From Pedobacter petrophilus (GTDB taxonomy: Bacteria > Bacteroidota > Bacteroidia > Sphingobacteriales > Sphingobacteriaceae): DNA of 45,493 nucleotides. The stretch covers positions 1-45,493 of the forward strand of contig NZ_WKKH01000036.1 in assembly GCF_009674725.1 (NCBI RefSeq), read 5' to 3'. Below, piece after piece: positions 15,207 to 23,582 of the stretch; position 1 is the first letter of the stretch, and each line of letters starts with the position of its first letter. Under the pieces are notes generated by a model. That model did not search any database. It saw only the letters and a list, made by a program, of their open reading frames with translations, and had not been told where the DNA came from. The position numbers and the translations under genes were made by a program.

Positions 15207-16583
15207 TTAGTTCGCCTTTTCTATAATTTTGTTGAGTCCGATGATATGCGAAGCTCTTCCATGTACGTCGTATCTTGGCTTACCATATGCACTAATCCAG
15301 TGGATAGATCCGTCTTTCCACTTTACTTCGTATTCTGCCTTGTATACACCATTACTTTCAATTGCATCATGAACAGCTTTTTTAATCAGTTGTCTGTATT
15401 TCGGCAACATGGCGTCAAATAAATCTGAATAATCAAATTCGTCATTCACGTCATAACCATAGTTGCGTTTGAACTGATCATTGGAAACCATCTTTCCCGT
15501 GGCGAATTCCACCACTGTATAACCCATTCCCCCTGCTTCGATTGCACTCTTTAAGACTACATTGGCTTCCTGATTAAGCTGTTTAGAAATTACATAATCT
15601 GTAATATCAGCCAATATAAACATGATGTTATCGATACCGGTTTCTACATTTCTTGTAAATTGGAGTGTAATATTGATATAAAGGCTCTTAAGCTGATCTT
15701 CCTTCCACACCAGCAGCTTTAACTCGTGGCCATGCTGTAGCATTCTGGTTTCGTATAATCGGGCGATTAACTTCAATAAATCCTGTTCTTCTAAGTCTGG
15801 AATAACAACAGAAAACGGCTTACCGATCAGTGTGGAATCTTGGCCTAGAATCTCCAATAGCGCTTTATTGGCCTGGATTATGGTGTTATCTTCTCCGGAA
15901 ATGATACCGATAGCGATTGGCGCTTGCTCAAACAGCAGTTCAAAATTATCCTGAAGGCTTTCTAAATCGCTGTTTGCCTTAGAAAGGTGTTGTTGATAAT
16001 CAATCAAGCCAACGTTATCAGCGGTTATATTTTCATTCTCTATACGGAGGTGATCAGAAGCTAAGTGCAAGATAGCCTGATTCATCACCACTTCGGCGAG
16101 GCCGATTAAAATCTTCTGCTCTGATTCATCGAATGACCTGGCTTCAAGTCCCATTACACACAAAGCACCAATCTGGTAGCCCTGTTCGGAAATTAGAGGA
16201 GCACCGGCAAAAAATCTAACTTTATGAATATTGTCTGCTAATTCCGGTACACCAAAAACATCGTTAATAACTTTTAGACTCTTTTCAGCAACAAGGTTAT
16301 TGCACAAACTTTCTTTGTCGGCTGTTAAAGTAACATCTCTAAAACCAACGCTTGCTTTATAATAGACCCCATTCTCTCCGAAAAAAGAGATGGTACACAT
16401 TGGAAGATCAAAAATCTGAGCAGCAAGTGCAGCTAACCGATTAAAACTGTCTTCCGGTGGCGTTCCAAGAATGTGGTAACGATTAAGTGCATTCCGCCTG
16501 TTGGTATCGCTATCGAATGGGTGATTTGGATTTGTCATTTGTGTTGCGCTGTAAAAATTTTGGGATATAACAAGATTACGCAT
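15207..16583 (-). CDS. GAF-PAS-PAS sensor protein without an output domain
   Basis: The 458-residue protein starts with a GAF domain (about residues 40-180, ending in the FFAGAPLISEQGYQIGALCVMG core typical of GAF). A helical linker follows (about 180-215), then a PAS domain (about 218-335: FEQAPIAIGIISGEDNTIIQANKALLEILGQ) and a second PAS_3-like domain (about 345-455: VSNDQFKRNYGY, then YEVKWKDGSIHWISAYG and GLNKII). It ends right after the second PAS domain. No histidine kinase, GGDEF or DNA-binding domain follows, and no membrane segment is seen. Such orphan sensors may act through protein contacts or be degenerate kinases. Met at 16538 (MTNPNHPF) is a possible later start, which the family similarity fits at least as well. 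No partner kinase gene is nearby. Confidence 0.88.
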   Translation of the reverse strand: MRNLVISQNFYSATQMTNPNHPFDSDTNRRNALNRYHILGTPPEDSFNRLAALAAQIFDLPMCTISFFGENGVYYKASVGFRDVTLTADKESLCNNLVAEKSLKVINDVFGVPELADNIHKVRFFAGAPLISEQGYQIGALCVMGLEARSFDESEQKILIGLAEVVMNQAILHLASDHLRIENENITADNVGLIDYQQHLSKANSDLESLQDNFELLFEQAPIAIGIISGEDNTIIQANKALLEILGQDSTLIGKPFSVVIPDLEEQDLLKLIARLYETRMLQHGHELKLLVWKEDQLKSLYINITLQFTRNVETGIDNIMFILADITDYVISKQLNQEANVVLKSAIEAGGMGYTVVEFATGKMVSNDQFKRNYGYDVNDEFDYSDLFDAMLPKYRQLIKKAVHDAIESNGVYKAEYEVKWKDGSIHWISAYGKPRYDVHGRASHIIGLNKIIEKAN

Positions 16584-16735
16584 TCATTATTTAAAATTAT
16601 AACAATAAAGTATTAGTTATTATACAATATTTAACCTTATTGATAAATCATAGTACACTAATTCTGAGATTAACTGCACCTTAATCTAAATCATATAACC
16701 AAGCAGGAAAACATTGCCATCGTTAGCAACACTGT

Positions 16736-17152
16736 TTACGCCTGTTTTCGATATACTTTTCCTTTATTACTATTGGTAATTAGCTGCCTGGTTCCTGGAA
16801 GCTTAAAAATGCTGATCAATGAAACCGGTATGAATAACATCCAGATATCGTTGTCTACCGGACAGTTTGCAACTTCGGCCCAGCCGCTGCTGGCTGCATC
16901 AGGATAAAGTGTATAGCTACTTTCCAGGTCCTTTGGTCCGCTATTGTATAGCCTACAATTACTGGTATTCCCTACTCTTCGGAAGCCACACTTCGAAGTA
17001 AAATTACCTGGCGACCGATCAAAGTAATCTAAACCTTTTCCAGACGGTTGAGTATAAAGGACATTACCAACAAGGCAGCCTCGCACCCCTTGCGCAAATG
17101 TCGTGTTCATGCTTAACACACAAAGCGACATTATTAAAATAAATCTTTTCAT
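16736..17152 (-). CDS. Small exported protein of unknown function
   Basis: The 138-residue protein has a clear signal peptide (MKRFILIMSLCVLSMNTTFAQ, cleavage after TFA). The mature part contains five cysteines (GCLVGN, KCGFRR, NCRLYN, NCPVD and related positions), suggesting disulfide bonds. A hydrophobic segment near the C terminus (IWMLFIPVSLISIF, about residues 103-117) is followed by a basic tail (KGKVYRKQA), so the protein may stay membrane-bound with the tail inside. I do not recognise a family. A candidate TAnnTTTG promoter lies about 95 bp upstream. Confidence 0.7.
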   Translation of the reverse strand: MKRFILIMSLCVLSMNTTFAQGVRGCLVGNVLYTQPSGKGLDYFDRSPGNFTSKCGFRRVGNTSNCRLYNSGPKDLESSYTLYPDAASSGWAEVANCPVDNDIWMLFIPVSLISIFKLPGTRQLITNSNKGKVYRKQA

Positions 17153-17249
17153 AATATACCCTAAAATAGGTATGTAAATTCAATAGTAAAACTTAAAAAC
17201 AGTGGAGCGATAAGGGAAAAATACGGCTAAGGCCAAATAGATTAAAGGA

Positions 17250-17282
17250 CAAAGTTAGCCAAAAAAATAATTTTTATACTAA
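17250..17282 (-). promoter_or_regulatory. Candidate Bacteroidota promoter for the small exported protein
   Basis: On the minus strand TAACTTTG (17257-17250) matches TAnnTTTG, with a weak TTAG -33 element at 17282-17279, 21 bp upstream. The implied leader is about 90 nt. Confidence 0.45.
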
Positions 17283-17990
17283 CTAAAAAGACAAAAATAG
17301 CTACAGTTGCAGATCATGACACTGGTATGAAACTCGGATATTCCACTATTTATTGCAAGCTATAATGCCTACAGGCCTAAGCTGCTTACTAAATCGAAAC
17401 AGTAAGATATAATCAACATCGCAAATATTAAATCACAATAACGCCTTTAATTATGATTTTTTTAACGATAAAGGCATTTCGTTACACTTAACATATAACA
17501 TATTGGTGCATACAGCTGGAAAGACGAATAGAAAAAAGCAACAGACAAAACCAAAATTATCAAACTTGATTTTAAATAGGAGCGGGAAAAGTATTTTATT
17601 ACTCAAAGTTGCAAGAATCTATGATCGGGAAAAAAATTCAGGAATAAAAGGAAGGAGAATGGAGATATGATGATTTAGATCAAGTATTATACCTAACCAA
17701 CTGCAAATAATAAACTACCGGTTAAAATACCAGATTAAAAATGAAATTAAAACCGATTCAATCGGGCATAAAAAAACAGGGAAGGAACCACCCTCCCCTG
17801 CAATCATTAACTAATCTAAACTTCCTAAAGGTAATTAGGAATTGATTAAACACAAAACATAAGCAACAATGTTGCATTTAAATGATTTATCTATTAGATC
17901 ATAGAATTATAAAGATGCGCTACAACACACTATATCAACGCTGTTGATTTAAAAAATTTAACTATGTGAAGGAATTCCACCGTTATATCA
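17258..17990. other. Long AT-rich intergenic region
   Basis: About 730 bp without a recognisable gene. Apart from the promoter at its left end and the terminator hairpin at 17770-17800, I see no structure. The stretch 17283-17760 is AT-rich with scattered stops in all frames. Confidence 0.4.
17770..17800 (-). terminator. Intrinsic terminator on the minus strand
   Basis: Read on the minus strand, CAGGGGAGGG and CCTTCCCTG form a GC-rich stem (17800-17777) followed directly by seven T (17776-17770). It would end the transcript of the small lipoprotein gene at 17991-18161, implying a 3' untranslated region of about 190 nt. Confidence 0.75.
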
Positions 17991-18161
17991 CTAATTCTTT
18001 TTACGTTGACCAGGTGCAAAAGGCTTAGCCGATTTAGAACCATAACCTTTTTTCGCCTGACCTGGTGGAACTTTACCACTGTTACCTGCTGTGCGTGTAG
18101 TGTAACAAGCTGTTGATAGCATTAAGCCACAAACTGCTAAGATTAAATAAATACTTTTCAT
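17991..18161 (-). CDS. Small lipoprotein with PGQxKK motifs
   Basis: Translating from the Met at 18161 gives 56 residues: a signal sequence with lipobox (MKSIYLILAVCGLMLSTAC, lipidated Cys19), then a short basic tail with two similar motifs, PPGQAKK and APGQRKKN, joined by GYGSKSAKPF. Proteins of this pattern are widespread in Bacteroidota and are sometimes labelled 'quinol oxidase subunit 4', a name that seems unsupported because they do not resemble a membrane-embedded oxidase subunit. The real function is unknown; a periplasmic role with an anionic partner is plausible given the charge. A longer frame from 18302 lacks a signal sequence in the right place, so I reject it. A terminator lies about 190 nt downstream. 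Confidence 0.75.
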   Translation of the reverse strand: MKSIYLILAVCGLMLSTACYTTRTAGNSGKVPPGQAKKGYGSKSAKPFAPGQRKKN

Positions 18162-19083
18162 AATTGTTTTTTTTATGTATGCCATAAACGTGCCAGTGTT
18201 TATAAATACGTTTTTACTGGTAAGGCAAACCTTTGGCGTAAATAAAATTGTAGTCTTTTCTATTTGTTGGTATGCTGCAAAGAAATGTACGGCAAGGCAC
18301 AACGAAAATTAATATTTATGAAAATAGCTCATCTGAGCCAATCGATCCTGAATTTTTTTTTCATTGGCACAGCCTGGACTAAACGGCAGGAGGTGATCAT
18401 CATATTAATTTTTCCATTAGAAACGTGAATATCAAATACCCCTAAGTGGAATTATGCTGCATTATAATTCTATACTTTCTATTTTTTAAATGGGTATTAT
18501 TATTAATGAGTAGTGTTAATAGATTGAAGCAATAAAATCTACAGGCTATTCGCAACGAGACTAAAATGCAAATGCGATAAGACACGCTTATCGCATTGCA
18601 AAAACACTATGGAGATGTTTATTTTGAGAGCTATACTTTTGTTATTATTCCTAAATCTTTAGCTAATGTAGTATTTACAATATTAGGAAACAATATAAAA
18701 TACAAATAATCCGTAATCCTAAAAATACAAATAAAATCATTCCAACTGTAAAAAACGGCATACATTTATCTAATAAATTGTCTGACTGACAGTTAAATAA
18801 AAATCAAAATTTAAGCTGCTATACAATTGCCTGAATTTATAGAAAAGGAAGAGGTAAAATTTTGAGATTAGAGTCTTTACAATCTGCAGTTATTTATTTT
18901 CAGACAGGTTAAGTCAACCAATAATTACAAAAATCAACAATCAAAGGATAAGTGATAAGCTTCAGTTTGATTTTAGACCGCATCATTGCCTTGCTACCAG
19001 GGTTGTGGTGTCCATTTAAAGAGATTTACTCCATCTGCCAAACAAAGCCAACCTTTTTGAGTTGTATTCAAAAATAAAAATAA
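18162..19083. other. Divergent intergenic region, 920 bp, with a strong orphan hairpin
   Basis: This region lies between the small lipoprotein gene (minus) and the amylase gene (plus) and must contain both promoters. Its main structure is the inverted repeat at 18568-18600: ATGCGATAAG (18572-18581) and CTTATCGCAT (18587-18596) form a perfect 10-bp stem, and TGCA flanks extend it with one bulge. No gene ends next to it on either strand. A candidate amylase promoter was not identified with confidence. The remainder is AT-rich and shows nothing further. Confidence 0.45.
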
Positions 19084-20571
19084 ATGGAAAATCATACAAT
19101 GCTCCAATACTTCGAATGGTACTATCCAAAAGATGGTAGCCTATGGAGAAAAGTTCGTGAGGATGCAAAAGGCTTAAAAGAGATGGGAATTGATTCTATT
19201 TGGCTGCCCCCTGCACATAAAGGGATGGAGGGACCTGAATCTACCGGGTACGATTCTTATGACCTTTATGACCTTGGCGAATTTGATCAGAAAGGAAGCA
19301 TTGCAACCAAATATGGTACCAAAGAAGAATATCTAGCTGCCGTAAAATCTGCTAAGGAAGCCGGAATTCAGGTTTATGTAGACATTGTACTCAATCATCT
19401 TGGCGGTGCAGACGAACACGAGCCGGTAATGGTGAGAAAAGTAAATCCTGATAACCGGAATGAATTTATTTCCGAGCCTTTCGAGATTGATGCTTATACT
19501 AAGTTTACCTATCCGGGCAGAAATGGAAAATATTCGGAATTTAAATGGGATTACCAATGTTTTACCGGTGTTGATTATGATGCGAGAACACAGGAAACTG
19601 CCATTTACAGCATCCAAAACCAGTATGGTGAAGGTTGGGAAGATGTACTGGATGATGAAAATGGCAATTACGATTACCTGATGTTGACTGATATTGATTT
19701 CAGAAATCCTGCCGTACGGGAAGAATTGAAACGCTGGGGAAAATGGTTTCATGAAACGGTAGGCTTCGACGGTTTCCGTTTAGATGCTATAAAGCACATG
19801 CCACATACGTTTTTCAACGAGTGGCTGGATTATTTACGTGCAGAATTGGGTGCAGAACTTTTTACCGTTGGTGAATACTGGTCTCCTTATGATCTTCAGG
19901 CAATGCTTAATTACATTGATGCTACTGAAGGACGAATCTCCCTATTTGATGCCTGCCTCCAGGCAAATTTTTCACAGGCTTCAAAAGCCGGCGAAAGTTA
20001 TGACCTAACCACTATTTTGAATGGTAGTCTGGTACTGGCTCGTCCGCAATTCGCTGTTACACTTGTAGAAAACCACGATACACAACCGCTTCAATCGCTC
20101 GAACAAACAGTAGAACCCTGGTTCAGGGCACATGCCTATTCCATTATTTTACTTCGTGAAGCGGGTTACCCTTGTGTGTTTTATTCAGATGTTTATGGTT
20201 CTGCTTATACGGATAAAGGAACCGACGGAAAAGACCATGAAGTAACCATGCTTTCTCTTCCACAACTCCCGCAATTGCTAAGTTTGAGAAAAAATAAGGC
20301 TTATGGTATGCAACGCGATTATTTTGATCATCCCAGTTGCATCGGCTGGACCAGAGCCGGAGCCGAAGAACACCAGGGTTCAGGTATAGCGGTAGTTTTA
20401 TCAAACGGTGAGACTGGCACTAAACACATGGAAATCGGTGTGCAATTTGCCGGACAGGTTTTTACTGATCATTTAGGTCATGTAGAGGGTGAAGTAACCA
20501 TTGATGAAAATGGCTGGGGTACATTCCCTTGTAATGCCGGTTCAGTATCGGCCTGGGCGCTTCGCGACTAA
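19084..20571 (+). CDS. Cytoplasmic alpha-amylase (GH13, AmyA/AmyS type)
   Basis: The 495-residue enzyme starts MENHTMLQYFEWYYPKDGSLW, the hallmark of cytoplasmic alpha-amylases of GH13 subfamily 5. The catalytic regions are intact: DIVLNH (residues 100-105), GFRLDAIKHM with nucleophile Asp234, VGEYW with acid/base Glu264, and VENHDTQ with Asp332. There is no signal peptide, so it should cleave alpha-1,4-glucans or maltodextrins inside the cell. Length matches the family (about 480-500). The gene stands alone, ends at a shared hairpin terminator with the convergent sulfatase operon, and is not part of a Sus-type starch locus. Confidence 0.95.
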   Translation: MENHTMLQYFEWYYPKDGSLWRKVREDAKGLKEMGIDSIWLPPAHKGMEGPESTGYDSYDLYDLGEFDQKGSIATKYGTKEEYLAAVKSAKEAGIQVYVDIVLNHLGGADEHEPVMVRKVNPDNRNEFISEPFEIDAYTKFTYPGRNGKYSEFKWDYQCFTGVDYDARTQETAIYSIQNQYGEGWEDVLDDENGNYDYLMLTDIDFRNPAVREELKRWGKWFHETVGFDGFRLDAIKHMPHTFFNEWLDYLRAELGAELFTVGEYWSPYDLQAMLNYIDATEGRISLFDACLQANFSQASKAGESYDLTTILNGSLVLARPQFAVTLVENHDTQPLQSLEQTVEPWFRAHAYSIILLREAGYPCVFYSDVYGSAYTDKGTDGKDHEVTMLSLPQLPQLLSLRKNKAYGMQRDYFDHPSCIGWTRAGAEEHQGSGIAVVLSNGETGTKHMEIGVQFAGQVFTDHLGHVEGEVTIDENGWGTFPCNAGSVSAWALRD

Positions 20572-20600
20572 CTTTAATTTACCGGAATTTTAATATAGCA

Positions 20601-20633
20601 CTTCCGCCCCTTCTTTTAAGGAGGGAACGGAAG
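20601..20633. terminator. Bidirectional terminator between amylase and sulfatase genes
   Basis: CTTCCG (20601-20606) and CGGAAG (20628-20633) form the outer stem; inner CCCCTTC and GGAGGG extend it around a TTTTAA loop. It lies between two convergent stop codons. Confidence 0.6.
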
Positions 20634-20665
20634 CGCTTATCTGGTTTTGAACCCAACCTTGATCT

Positions 20666-22060
20666 TTATTTAACTGTCCAGTAAGGAGATGCTGTTCTTG
20701 CTGTAGAAAGATAGCTTTCAATTTTCTTCACCATATCCGGCTGACTTGCTGCTACGTCATTTGTTTCGCCAAGATCTTTGCTTAAATCATATAGTTCGAG
20801 TTTATTTTTACGTTTTACTCCTTTCCATTTGCCATAGCGAACGGCCTGCTCAAAGCCTAACTCAAAAAACTCCCAATATAAGAAACGATCGGCCTCTGGT
20901 TTCCAGCCTTTAATAGCTGGTAAAATGCTTACTCCATCTGTGTGAAACCCCGAACTTTTACCTGCAAGCGCTGCGAACGTTGGCATGATGTCAGCAAAAT
21001 ATCCCGGAACAGTACTGGTTTTAGGTGCATTTTTAATAAATGGTGCCCAGGTGATGAACGGGATCCTGATTCCACCTTCATAAAGATCTCTCTTGTATCC
21101 TTTCAGCTTTCCATTGGAGTCGAAAAATTCGGATACCGCTTTGAGTCTCGTGGTTGGTTCCGATCTTGGCCCGTTATCTGAAGCGAAGAAAACAATTGTA
21201 TTTTTTGATAAGCCACTTTTTACCAGGTAATCTTTTACTTTTCCAACTGACTGATCTAAATAATGAACCATAGCGGCATAGATTTTCATATCTTCCGGCC
21301 AGTCTTTATTTTTATACATCGCCAGATCCGGCACTTCCAGTGGAGAATGTGGATTATTATAATTCAGCATCAGGAAAAAGGGTTTCTCATTTTTCTCTTG
21401 CGTTTTCAGATAAGCCAGCGCCTCATCCGTGCACATATTTGCTTCATAATAACCTTTTTGATCGTTTGCATTTCTGTCTACAGGAACTAATTTTCCGTTG
21501 ATATAACGGTGATCCGGCCAGTAAGTGCTGGCATAAGTGGATGGAATATTGATCAGCCATCCTGAAAATTGATCAAAGCCACGTTGCAAAGGCGTAGCCA
21601 GCGAATCGTAACCGTCTACATGCCATTTCCCAACAAGCGAAGTCCGGTATCCGGCATCCTGCATCAGGTTGCCAATGGTATAATCATCTTTGGTAAGGTT
21701 TGCACGGTAAACAACATTTTTCCCTTTCTTTCCAGCAATTCCACCCTGATCAGTCGCGTTACCCCTAATCGTGGCGTGACCAGTATTTAATCCTGTCAGG
21801 ATGGATCCACGTGAGGGTGAACAAACCGGTGCACCGGCATAAAAATCGGTGAAACGGGTGCCTTCCTTTGCCAGCCGGTCAATATTAGGCGTAAGGATTT
21901 TTTGCTGGCCATAGGCGCCAACATCACCATAACCTAAATCATCCGCCAGGATAAAAACAATATTAGGTTTTTGGCTGGGTTTTGACTGTGCAAAGGTGAA
22001 CCCGCTCCAAAGAATTAAAACACCTGCAATCAATAATTTTTTTCCACTCATTATATTCAA
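20666..22060 (-). CDS. Sulfatase (type I, formylglycine-dependent)
   Basis: The 464-residue protein has a signal peptide (about residues 1-24), the metal-binding start PNIVFILADDLGYGDVG, and the sulfatase signature CSPSRGSILTG with Cys80, the residue converted to formylglycine. GKWHVDG, NNPHSPLEVP and FFASDNGPR are further family blocks. It should hydrolyse sulfate esters in the periplasm. It is the third gene of a SusC-SusD-sulfatase operon (20-bp gap), so the substrate is probably a sulfated glycan or glycan fragment taken up by the SusCD pair. No anaerobic maturase gene is present in the window, so the formylglycine-generating enzyme must be elsewhere. Met at 22051 (MSGKKLL) is an alternative start. 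Confidence 0.93.
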   Translation of the reverse strand: MNIMSGKKLLIAGVLILWSGFTFAQSKPSQKPNIVFILADDLGYGDVGAYGQQKILTPNIDRLAKEGTRFTDFYAGAPVCSPSRGSILTGLNTGHATIRGNATDQGGIAGKKGKNVVYRANLTKDDYTIGNLMQDAGYRTSLVGKWHVDGYDSLATPLQRGFDQFSGWLINIPSTYASTYWPDHRYINGKLVPVDRNANDQKGYYEANMCTDEALAYLKTQEKNEKPFFLMLNYNNPHSPLEVPDLAMYKNKDWPEDMKIYAAMVHYLDQSVGKVKDYLVKSGLSKNTIVFFASDNGPRSEPTTRLKAVSEFFDSNGKLKGYKRDLYEGGIRIPFITWAPFIKNAPKTSTVPGYFADIMPTFAALAGKSSGFHTDGVSILPAIKGWKPEADRFLYWEFFELGFEQAVRYGKWKGVKRKNKLELYDLSKDLGETNDVAASQPDMVKKIESYLSTARTASPYWTVK

Positions 22061-22080
22061 TTAAAAGTCAATCCAACATA

Positions 22081-23571
22081 TTAGTTATAGCCGGGATTCT
22101 GTGTATAAAGGCCTGGCGCTGTTTGTATTTCTGCGGCAGGTACCGGATAAATAATATAATCTGGCACTATTTCATTAACTTTAGTCATGCCATCAGCATT
22201 CCGCCAGGCATTCATCTGGGTAATGGCCAAACCCGATCTTACCAGGTCATTCCAGCGCAATCCTTCGCCTAAAAACTCTCTTTGTCGCTCCTGCATAAGC
22301 GTTGCAAGGGTTACATTAGCTAACGGGCCTACTCCTGCCCTGGCCCGCACGCGATTCACAATCGCATCCACATCTGCCTGTGACCCAGTCGCCCCGTGAA
22401 GGATACACTCCGCTTTCATCAATAAAATATCCGTATAACGCAAAACTATAAAATTAATCGACCAGTCCCGTCCTGATAAACCTCTTTTAGGCACATCGAT
22501 ATATTTTTTAATAAACGGGCCAGGTGCATATGTTGTAGCCACATTAAAAGGATAGCGAAGATCTGTTCCGCTTACCGTATTTGTGGTATAAGCATTCACC
22601 AGGCTTTTTGACACTGGAAAGGTGCTCGATCCGTATCCATTGCCGAAACTGTTGGAAATCCCACTACTCGTCCAATACGCTACAGGTGCCAGATGAGAAG
22701 GAAAACCTGCGCCATTTAAGCTCGAAGCAAATTGAATATCGAAAACTACCTCGCTGTTATTTTCATTGGTGTAAGAAAATATATTGGCATAACCGGACCC
22801 GAAATTAAACGGACTTCCGGTAATTACCTGATCAAACAAAGCAGCGGCTTTATCATATTCATTGCTGTTTAAACCTGGTCCGTTGATGCCATAAGTGGGA
22901 CCAGATTTAGTTAAATAGACCAAGCCCAGTAAGCCCTTCGCTGCTGCTGCAGTAGGCCTGCCGAGATCAATCCCCGTAAATGTTGCCGGCAAATTTGTTG
23001 CGGCAAACTGAAGATCAGATTCGATTAACGCATATACATCCGCAACCGGACTGCGTGGAATTGAGGCCACTTCAGCAGCGCTTTTCACCGTAGAAATTAG
23101 GGGTACCTGCCCGAAGGTTCGTACCAAAGAAAAATAATAAAATGCCCTTAAAAAGCGAACCTCGGCAGCATACCGTATAGCATTAGAGGCTGACAGCGCA
23201 CCTGCTTTGGTTTGTAACGCTTCGAGTACGGTGTTTGCATTGTAAATGCCATTAAAGTTTGCCCGCCAGGCAGTAGTGATAAATCCGGTAGTGGTGATGT
23301 TCGGTGTAAAATTATTAATGCCATCCCAATCGCGGTTCCCATCGGAAGTAGCGTTAATGTTATCGCTCCGCATTTCACTCAGCCATAAAGCCTGACTTGG
23401 ATAATTATTCAACTGTGAATACACGCCATTTACCGCTTGTAGAAAATCGTTATTATTGGTAAAAAAGTTATCGGTTGCCAAACTCGATTCGGGCGTTTGA
23501 TCCAGCTGCTTTTCGCAGCTAACTAAAATCAGCAGGAAAGAAAAGAGGGTTAGATATGTTTCTATTTTCAT
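22081..23571 (-). CDS. susD: SusD/RagB-family glycan-binding lipoprotein
   Basis: The 496-residue protein begins with a signal sequence and lipobox (LLILVSC, Cys19), then EKQLDQTPESSLATDNFFTNNNDFLQAVNGVY, the standard start of SusD/RagB proteins. The TPR-like body includes RYAAEVRFLRAFYYFSLVRTFGQVPLI, GLLGLVYLTKSGPTYG and the C-terminal LMQERQREFLGEGLRWNDLVRSG motif. It should sit on the outer membrane surface as the lid of the TonB-dependent receptor encoded just upstream (11 bp). The partner sulfatase follows downstream. The symbol denotes the family only; the ligand is unknown. Confidence 0.95.
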   Translation of the reverse strand: MKIETYLTLFSFLLILVSCEKQLDQTPESSLATDNFFTNNNDFLQAVNGVYSQLNNYPSQALWLSEMRSDNINATSDGNRDWDGINNFTPNITTTGFITTAWRANFNGIYNANTVLEALQTKAGALSASNAIRYAAEVRFLRAFYYFSLVRTFGQVPLISTVKSAAEVASIPRSPVADVYALIESDLQFAATNLPATFTGIDLGRPTAAAAKGLLGLVYLTKSGPTYGINGPGLNSNEYDKAAALFDQVITGSPFNFGSGYANIFSYTNENNSEVVFDIQFASSLNGAGFPSHLAPVAYWTSSGISNSFGNGYGSSTFPVSKSLVNAYTTNTVSGTDLRYPFNVATTYAPGPFIKKYIDVPKRGLSGRDWSINFIVLRYTDILLMKAECILHGATGSQADVDAIVNRVRARAGVGPLANVTLATLMQERQREFLGEGLRWNDLVRSGLAITQMNAWRNADGMTKVNEIVPDYIIYPVPAAEIQTAPGLYTQNPGYN

Positions 23572-23582
23572 CTTATTTTATG

